From: Nocardia grenadensis NBRC 108939
GTDB taxonomy: Bacteria > Actinomycetota > Actinomycetes > Mycobacteriales > Mycobacteriaceae
Assembly (NCBI RefSeq): GCF_001613445.1
Contig: NZ_BDCJ01000017.1
Coordinates: forward strand, 177,848 to 241,847
Reading direction: 5' to 3'
Length of the DNA stretch: 64,000 nt
The notes under the pieces were generated by a model. It did no database searches. It was not told where the DNA came from and saw only the letters and a list, made by a program, of their open reading frames with translations. A program made the position numbers and the translations under genes. Below, in pieces: positions 59,791 through 64,000 of this stretch. Positions within the stretch are counted from its first letter, which is position 1. Each line of letters opens with the position of its first letter.

Positions 59791-61863
59791 ATGGCCGAGG
59801 TAGCTGCGTCCAGTGTGTACATCGCGTCGCCGGAGGGCGATACCGGTAAGTCGACCGTGGCGCTCGGCGCGCTGCAGATGCTGTGCGCGACCGCCGCGCG
59901 GGTAGGGGTCTTCCGGCCGATCACCCGTTCGGCCACCGAACCGGATTACATTCTCGAGCTGCTGCTCGAGCACAGCACCGCCGATATCGAGTACCGGCAG
60001 GCGGTGGGGGTCGGCTACGAACAGGTGCACGCCGACCCGGATGCCGCGATCTCCGAGATCGTCATGCGGTATCACGAGGTGGCCGCGGTATGTGACGCCG
60101 TGGTGATCGTGGGCAGCGACTACACCGATGTGGCGAGTCCCAGCGAGCTGCGGTTCAACGCCCGGATCGCGGTGAATCTGGGAGCGCCGGTGCTGCTGGT
60201 GGTGCGCGGGGCGGGCCGGTCGGCCGTGGAGGTCGAGCAGCTCGTGGAACTGTGCACCACCGAGCTGAAGTCCGAGCACGCGCAGCTGGTGGCCGTGGTC
60301 GCGAACCGCTGCGCGCCCGGCGAACTCGAGGTGGTCCGGGAGGCGCTGGCGCCCTTCGGGGTGCCGTCGTGGAGTCTGCCGGAGGTGCCGCTGTTGATCG
60401 CGCCCACCATGGCGGAGTTGCGCGAGGCGCTGGACGGCGAGATGTACAGCGGCGACCCCGAACTGCTGGACCGGGAGGCACTGGGGGTGATGGTCGGCGG
60501 GATGACCGCGGAACATATCCTGGAGCGGCTCTTCGACGGTGTGGTGGTGATCGCTCCCGGCGATCGCTCCGATGTGCTGCTCAGTGTGGTCAACGCCCAT
60601 GAGGCGGAGAGTTTCCCGTCGCTGGCCGGGATCATCATGAACGGCGGGCTGCTCCCGCATCCGGCGGTCGCCCGGCTCATCACCGGGCTCAAACCGCGAT
60701 TACCCATCCTGACCACGGATCTGGGCACCTACGAGACCGCCGGGGTGGCGCATCGCACCCGCGGCCGGATGTCGGCGCACAATCCGCGCAAGGTGGATAC
60801 GGCGCTGGCGCTGATGGAAACCCATGTGGACGCCCCGGATTTCCTGCGCCGGCTGGAGGTCCCGCGGTCCAGTGTGGTGACCCCGCAGATGTTCGAATAC
60901 CAGCTCATCGAACGTGCCCGTGCGGACCGTAAGACGATCGTGCTGCCCGAGGGCGATGACGACCGGGTGCTGCGGGCGGCGGGCCGGGTGCTGCAACGCA
61001 AGATCGCGGATCTGATCATCCTCGGTGACGAGACGGCGGTCCGGGCCCGGGCCGCGGAGCTGGGCGTGGATATCGCCGGCGCGCGGGTGCTCGACCCGCG
61101 AACCTCGGAACATCTCGCTGATTTCGCCCGCGAGTACACGGAATTGCGCAAACACAAGGGGATGACCCTGGAACGGGCCCGGGAGACCGTCGCCGATATC
61201 TCCTACTTCGGCACCATGATGGTGCATCGGGGGATCGCCGACGGCATGGTGTCCGGGGCGGCGCACACCACCGCGCATACGATTCGGCCCTCGTTCGAGA
61301 TCATCAGAACGGTACCCGGGGTCTCGACGGTGTCGAGTGTGTTCCTCATGTGCCTGTCCGACCGCGTGTTGGCCTACGGCGACTGCGCGGTGGTGCCGGA
61401 TCCGAGTTCCGAACAGCTCGCCGATATCGCCGTGTCCTCGGCCGCCACCGCGACCAGGTTCGGGATCGACGCCCGGGTGGCCATGCTCTCCTATTCGACC
61501 GGTGAATCCGGTAGCGGCGCGGATGTGGACAAAGTGCGGGTGGCGACGGGGCTGGTCCGGGAGCGGGCGCCCGAACTGCTGGTCGAGGGGCCCATCCAGT
61601 ACGACGCGGCTGTCGAACCCACCGTCGCCGATGCCAAACTTCCCGGCTCCGAGGTGGCCGGCCGCGCTACGGTTTTCATCTTTCCCGACCTCAATACCGG
61701 CAACAACACCTATAAGGCGGTGCAGCGCAGCGCGGGTGCGGTCGCGATCGGGCCGGTGCTGCAGGGGTTACGTAAACCGGTGAACGACTTGTCCCGCGGC
61801 GCACTGGTCACCGATATCGTGAACACGGTGGCCATCACCGCTATCCAGGCACAGCACCAGTGA
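59791..61863 (+). CDS. pta: Phosphate acetyltransferase
   Basis: 690 residues, identical in length to the M. tuberculosis enzyme. An N-terminal P-loop-type domain (ASPEGDTGKSTVALGAL at ~11, VGVFRPITRS) and DRTGG-like regulatory middle (~210-350) precede the catalytic domain from ~365 (KTIVLPEGDDDRVLRAAGR, YFGTMMVHRGIADGMVSGA, VGPVLQGLRKPVNDLSRG-type end). Interconverts acetyl-CoA and acetyl phosphate. ATG 59791 matches the known start; ATG 59767 is upstream. Overlaps ackA by 4 bp. Confidence 0.96.
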   Translation: MAEVAASSVYIASPEGDTGKSTVALGALQMLCATAARVGVFRPITRSATEPDYILELLLEHSTADIEYRQAVGVGYEQVHADPDAAISEIVMRYHEVAAVCDAVVIVGSDYTDVASPSELRFNARIAVNLGAPVLLVVRGAGRSAVEVEQLVELCTTELKSEHAQLVAVVANRCAPGELEVVREALAPFGVPSWSLPEVPLLIAPTMAELREALDGEMYSGDPELLDREALGVMVGGMTAEHILERLFDGVVVIAPGDRSDVLLSVVNAHEAESFPSLAGIIMNGGLLPHPAVARLITGLKPRLPILTTDLGTYETAGVAHRTRGRMSAHNPRKVDTALALMETHVDAPDFLRRLEVPRSSVVTPQMFEYQLIERARADRKTIVLPEGDDDRVLRAAGRVLQRKIADLIILGDETAVRARAAELGVDIAGARVLDPRTSEHLADFAREYTELRKHKGMTLERARETVADISYFGTMMVHRGIADGMVSGAAHTTAHTIRPSFEIIRTVPGVSTVSSVFLMCLSDRVLAYGDCAVVPDPSSEQLADIAVSSAATATRFGIDARVAMLSYSTGESGSGADVDKVRVATGLVRERAPELLVEGPIQYDAAVEPTVADAKLPGSEVAGRATVFIFPDLNTGNNTYKAVQRSAGAVAIGPVLQGLRKPVNDLSRGALVTDIVNTVAITAIQAQHQ

Positions 61864-63098
61864 TCGCGCCGCGGTCCGTGGAGGAGCAGACAGCGGTGGA
61901 CGGCGACCTGGTGCTGGTGGTCAATTCCGGTTCGTCCTCGATCAAATATCAACTCGTCGCGCCGGAATCGGGCACCGTGGTGGCGGCCGGACTGATGGAG
62001 CGGATCGGTGAGAGCGGCGGCGGCGCGCTCGAACACACCGCCGACGGACGGACCCTTTCCGACCACGTCACCATTCCCGATCATACGGCCGGGTTGCGCC
62101 TGGCGTTCGAGAAGTTCGCCGAGACCGGGCACGATCTGGCGAGCGCGGGCGTCACCGCGGTCGGGCACCGGGTCGTCCACGGCGGTGAGGTGTTCTACCG
62201 GCCCACGCTCGTCGACGACCGGGTACTGGCCACCATCGACGAGTTGTCGGCGCTGGCACCGCTGCACAATCCGGCGAACGTGCGCGGGATCGAGGCGGTG
62301 CGCACCCTGCTGCCCGGCGTCCCGCAGGTCGCGGTGTTCGATACCGCGTTCTTCCACGGGTTGCCCGACGCCGCCAAGACCTACGCGATCGACGCGCAGG
62401 TCGCGGCCGCGCACGGTATCCGCCGGTACGGTTTCCACGGCACCTCGCACGAATATGTCTCGGGCCGTGTCGCCGAATTCCTGGGCCGGCCGGCCGAGTC
62501 ACTGAAACAGATCGTGTTCCATCTCGGCAACGGCGCGTCCGTCTCGGCGCTGCGGGGCGGGCGGCCGGTGGACACCAGCATGGGGTTGACGCCGCTGGAG
62601 GGCCTGGTGATGGGGACGCGACCCGGGGATCTGGACCCCGGGATCATTCTGCATCTCATGCGCACCGTGCAGCTGGACGTCGACGGCGTCGACCGCCTGC
62701 TCAACCGTCGTTCGGGCCTGCGTGGGATGGCGGGGGTCAACGACTTCCGGGAATTGCGGCGGCTCATCGGCGAAGGCCACGAGCCGGCCCGGCTGGCCTA
62801 CGACGTCTACGTGCACCGTCTCCGCCACTACCTCGGTGCGTATCTGATCGAACTCGGTGGGGTCGACGCGATCACGTTCACGGCCGGGGTCGGCGAGAAC
62901 AATCCGGACGTGCGCGCCGACGCGCTGGCCGGCCTGTCCGGGTTCGGGATCGCGGTGGACCACGATCGCAATACGGCGCCGGAGCGGACCGCGCGGCGGA
63001 TCTCCCCGCCGGACGCGAAGGTGGATGTCCTGGTGGTGCCGACGAACGAGGAACTCGCCATCGCCCGCGCGGCCGCCGCCCTGACCGAAAAGGCCTGA
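61860..63098 (+). CDS. ackA: Acetate kinase
   Basis: 412 residues, ASKHA fold. LVLVVNSGSSSIKYQL near 17, VGHRVVHGGEVF near 102, YGFHGTSHEYVSGRVAEFLG near 195, HLGNGASVSALRGGRPVDTS near 222, ITFTAGVGENNPDVRADAL near 340. Phosphorylates acetate (or the reverse) as part of the Pta-AckA pathway. GTG 61860 overlaps the pta stop. Convergent with the aminotransferase gene 12 bp away. Confidence 0.96.
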   Translation: MIAPRSVEEQTAVDGDLVLVVNSGSSSIKYQLVAPESGTVVAAGLMERIGESGGGALEHTADGRTLSDHVTIPDHTAGLRLAFEKFAETGHDLASAGVTAVGHRVVHGGEVFYRPTLVDDRVLATIDELSALAPLHNPANVRGIEAVRTLLPGVPQVAVFDTAFFHGLPDAAKTYAIDAQVAAAHGIRRYGFHGTSHEYVSGRVAEFLGRPAESLKQIVFHLGNGASVSALRGGRPVDTSMGLTPLEGLVMGTRPGDLDPGIILHLMRTVQLDVDGVDRLLNRRSGLRGMAGVNDFRELRRLIGEGHEPARLAYDVYVHRLRHYLGAYLIELGGVDAITFTAGVGENNPDVRADALAGLSGFGIAVDHDRNTAPERTARRISPPDAKVDVLVVPTNEELAIARAAAALTEKA

Positions 63099-63110
63099 CC
63101 CCACCGCGTT

Positions 63111-64000
63111 TCAGTAGCAGGTGAGCGGCTGTAGCGAATCACCGGCCTGCGGTCCCAGCGTCGCGTAGGCCGTCGCGATGGCGGTCACCGCGCGCCGCAG
63201 TTCGGGTTCGGGGCTGGTGTAGGGCAGCCGCAGGAAACGTTCGAACGCCCCCTGGACCCCGAATCGGGGGCCCGCCGCCAGCAGCACTCCATGATTCGGC
63301 GCGGTGGCGGCCAGCGCCGTGGACACCGGCGTGGGCAGCTGCGCCCACACCGACATCCCGCCGACCCCGGGCAGCGCGTACCAGCCGGGCAATTCCTCGG
63401 CCATGGCCGCCAGCAATGCCTCCCGCTGGCTACGCAACTGCGCGCGGCGGCGCTCGAGAATCGGGTCGGCGTGCTCGAGCAGGTGGACCGCGGCCAGCTG
63501 ATCCATCACCGGGGTGCCCAGGTCGACGGTCGCGCGGATACCGAGCAGCCGGGTGATCAGCGATTCCGAGGTCCGGATCCAGCCCACCCGCAGTCCGCCC
63601 CAGAAGGATTTCGAGGCCGAGCCGATGGTGACCACCTCCGCCCCCTTCGCGAACGCGGCGACCGGCGAGACCGGCGCCTGCGCGCCCAACGACAGATCGG
63701 CCATGGACTCGTCGATGATCAGGGTCATCCGGGTGTCCCGGGCGATGGCGGCCAGTTCGGCGCGGGCCGTGTCGTCCATCAGGAAACCGGTGGGATTGTT
63801 GTGGTCGGGGACGAGATAGGCCAGCGAGGCGGCGGTCTGCCGGGCGGCGCTGCGCAGCCCGTCGAGGTCCCAGGCGGCCGCCGGATCCTCCAGGCGCAGC
63901 GGAACCGGAACCGGGCGCGCGCCCACATCCCGGATGGCTTCGATGGCGTTGGGGTAGGTGGGGTGATCGATGAGGACCCGGCCCGCGGTCGGAGCCAGCA
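63111..64000 (-). CDS. MocR/GntR-type aminotransferase-domain protein, 5' end beyond window
   Basis: At least 296 residues of a class I aminotransferase domain, open at the right edge. HPTYPNAIEAIRDVGARPVP, YLVPDHNNPTGFLMDD near the substrate site and IGSASKSFWGGLRVGWIR (PLP Lys) are present, ending LRLPYTSPEPELRRAV. These features fit MocR-family regulators, which carry an N-terminal GntR domain, or a stand-alone aminotransferase. The GntR part would lie outside the window. Convergent with ackA. Confidence 0.85.
   Translation of the reverse strand, partial: LAPTAGRVLIDHPTYPNAIEAIRDVGARPVPVPLRLEDPAAAWDLDGLRSAARQTAASLAYLVPDHNNPTGFLMDDTARAELAAIARDTRMTLIIDESMADLSLGAQAPVSPVAAFAKGAEVVTIGSASKSFWGGLRVGWIRTSESLITRLLGIRATVDLGTPVMDQLAAVHLLEHADPILERRRAQLRSQREALLAAMAEELPGWYALPGVGGMSVWAQLPTPVSTALAATAPNHGVLLAAGPRFGVQGAFERFLRLPYTSPEPELRRAVTAIATAYATLGPQAGDSLQPLTCY

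Noticed and set aside
1..64000. Prophage, insertion sequence or ESX core cluster
   Set aside because: No integrase, transposase, capsid, EccB-E or mycosin signature was found in any frame read.

Overview
This 64 kb window is very GC-rich, with short intergenic gaps, many GTG/TTG starts and many 4-bp ATGA/GTGA gene overlaps. The gene content points to a mycolic-acid actinobacterium, most likely Nocardia or a close relative. The supporting genes are fgd, a pknG-glnH-glnX module, FprA, an Mcr-type racemase, cutinase, EspG and EspC-like type VII secretion accessories, XRE+DUF397 pairs, DUF3558 lipoproteins and MetZ behind a SAM-IV riboswitch. Gene order around thiE/thiO/thiS/thiG, mutT3, glnX-glnH-pknG and fgd-pta-ackA echoes the Rv0407-Rv0417 region of M. 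tuberculosis, but here fgd-pta-ackA lies about 16 kb from pknG. Family assignments were made by reading translated sequence; no database search was run.

Layout. 1-7.9 kb: small metabolic and regulatory genes (TetR/hydrolase pairs, an endonuclease/exonuclease/phosphatase protein, SDR, DUF1990, VOC). 7.9-16.6 kb: an accessory region with two type VII-secretion-like gene sets pointing away from each other, separated by an XRE/DUF397 regulator pair. The leftward set is lipoprotein, helical protein, PPE-like protein and EspG. The rightward set is two unknown proteins, an epimerase-like protein with a degenerate active site, an EspC-like protein with a YxxxD signal, a WXG protein, an acidic-tailed protein and a membrane protein. 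No secretion machinery is in the window. 16.8-26.1 kb: a seven-gene operon (AtuA-family protein, two acyl-CoA dehydrogenases, biotin-dependent carboxylase beta and alpha, enoyl-CoA hydratase, TetR) behind a perfect 16-bp palindrome. It resembles branched-chain or acyclic-terpenoid acyl-CoA catabolism. 26.6-27.3 kb: a decayed XRE/PIN-like locus under a 21-bp palindrome.

27.4-43 kb: thiamine genes, an ABC exporter, a class III cyclase, a possible stand-alone ADP-ribosyltransferase in a patch of gene remnants (LysR-like and DnaE-like 3' ends), two RibD-like single-domain genes with a Nudix hydrolase, then glnX-glnH-pknG. PknG carries an unusual N-terminal extension built from 24-residue repeats. 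43-55 kb: Mcr, Ogt, VOC/WYL pair, truncated YdeI, a membrane-anchored cutinase with two tiny hydrophobic peptide ORFs upstream, DUF4345, DUF456, remnants, a frameshifted unknown gene, an amidohydrolase and FprA behind an IdeR/DtxR-type iron box. 55-64 kb: SAM-IV riboswitch, rhodanese and metZ; a HAD phosphatase; fgd; pta-ackA; and a MocR-type aminotransferase running off the right edge. Two copies of a roughly 200-bp repeat with long complementary arms flank the HAD-fgd segment. No rRNA, tRNA, CRISPR array, prophage or insertion-sequence transposase was seen.
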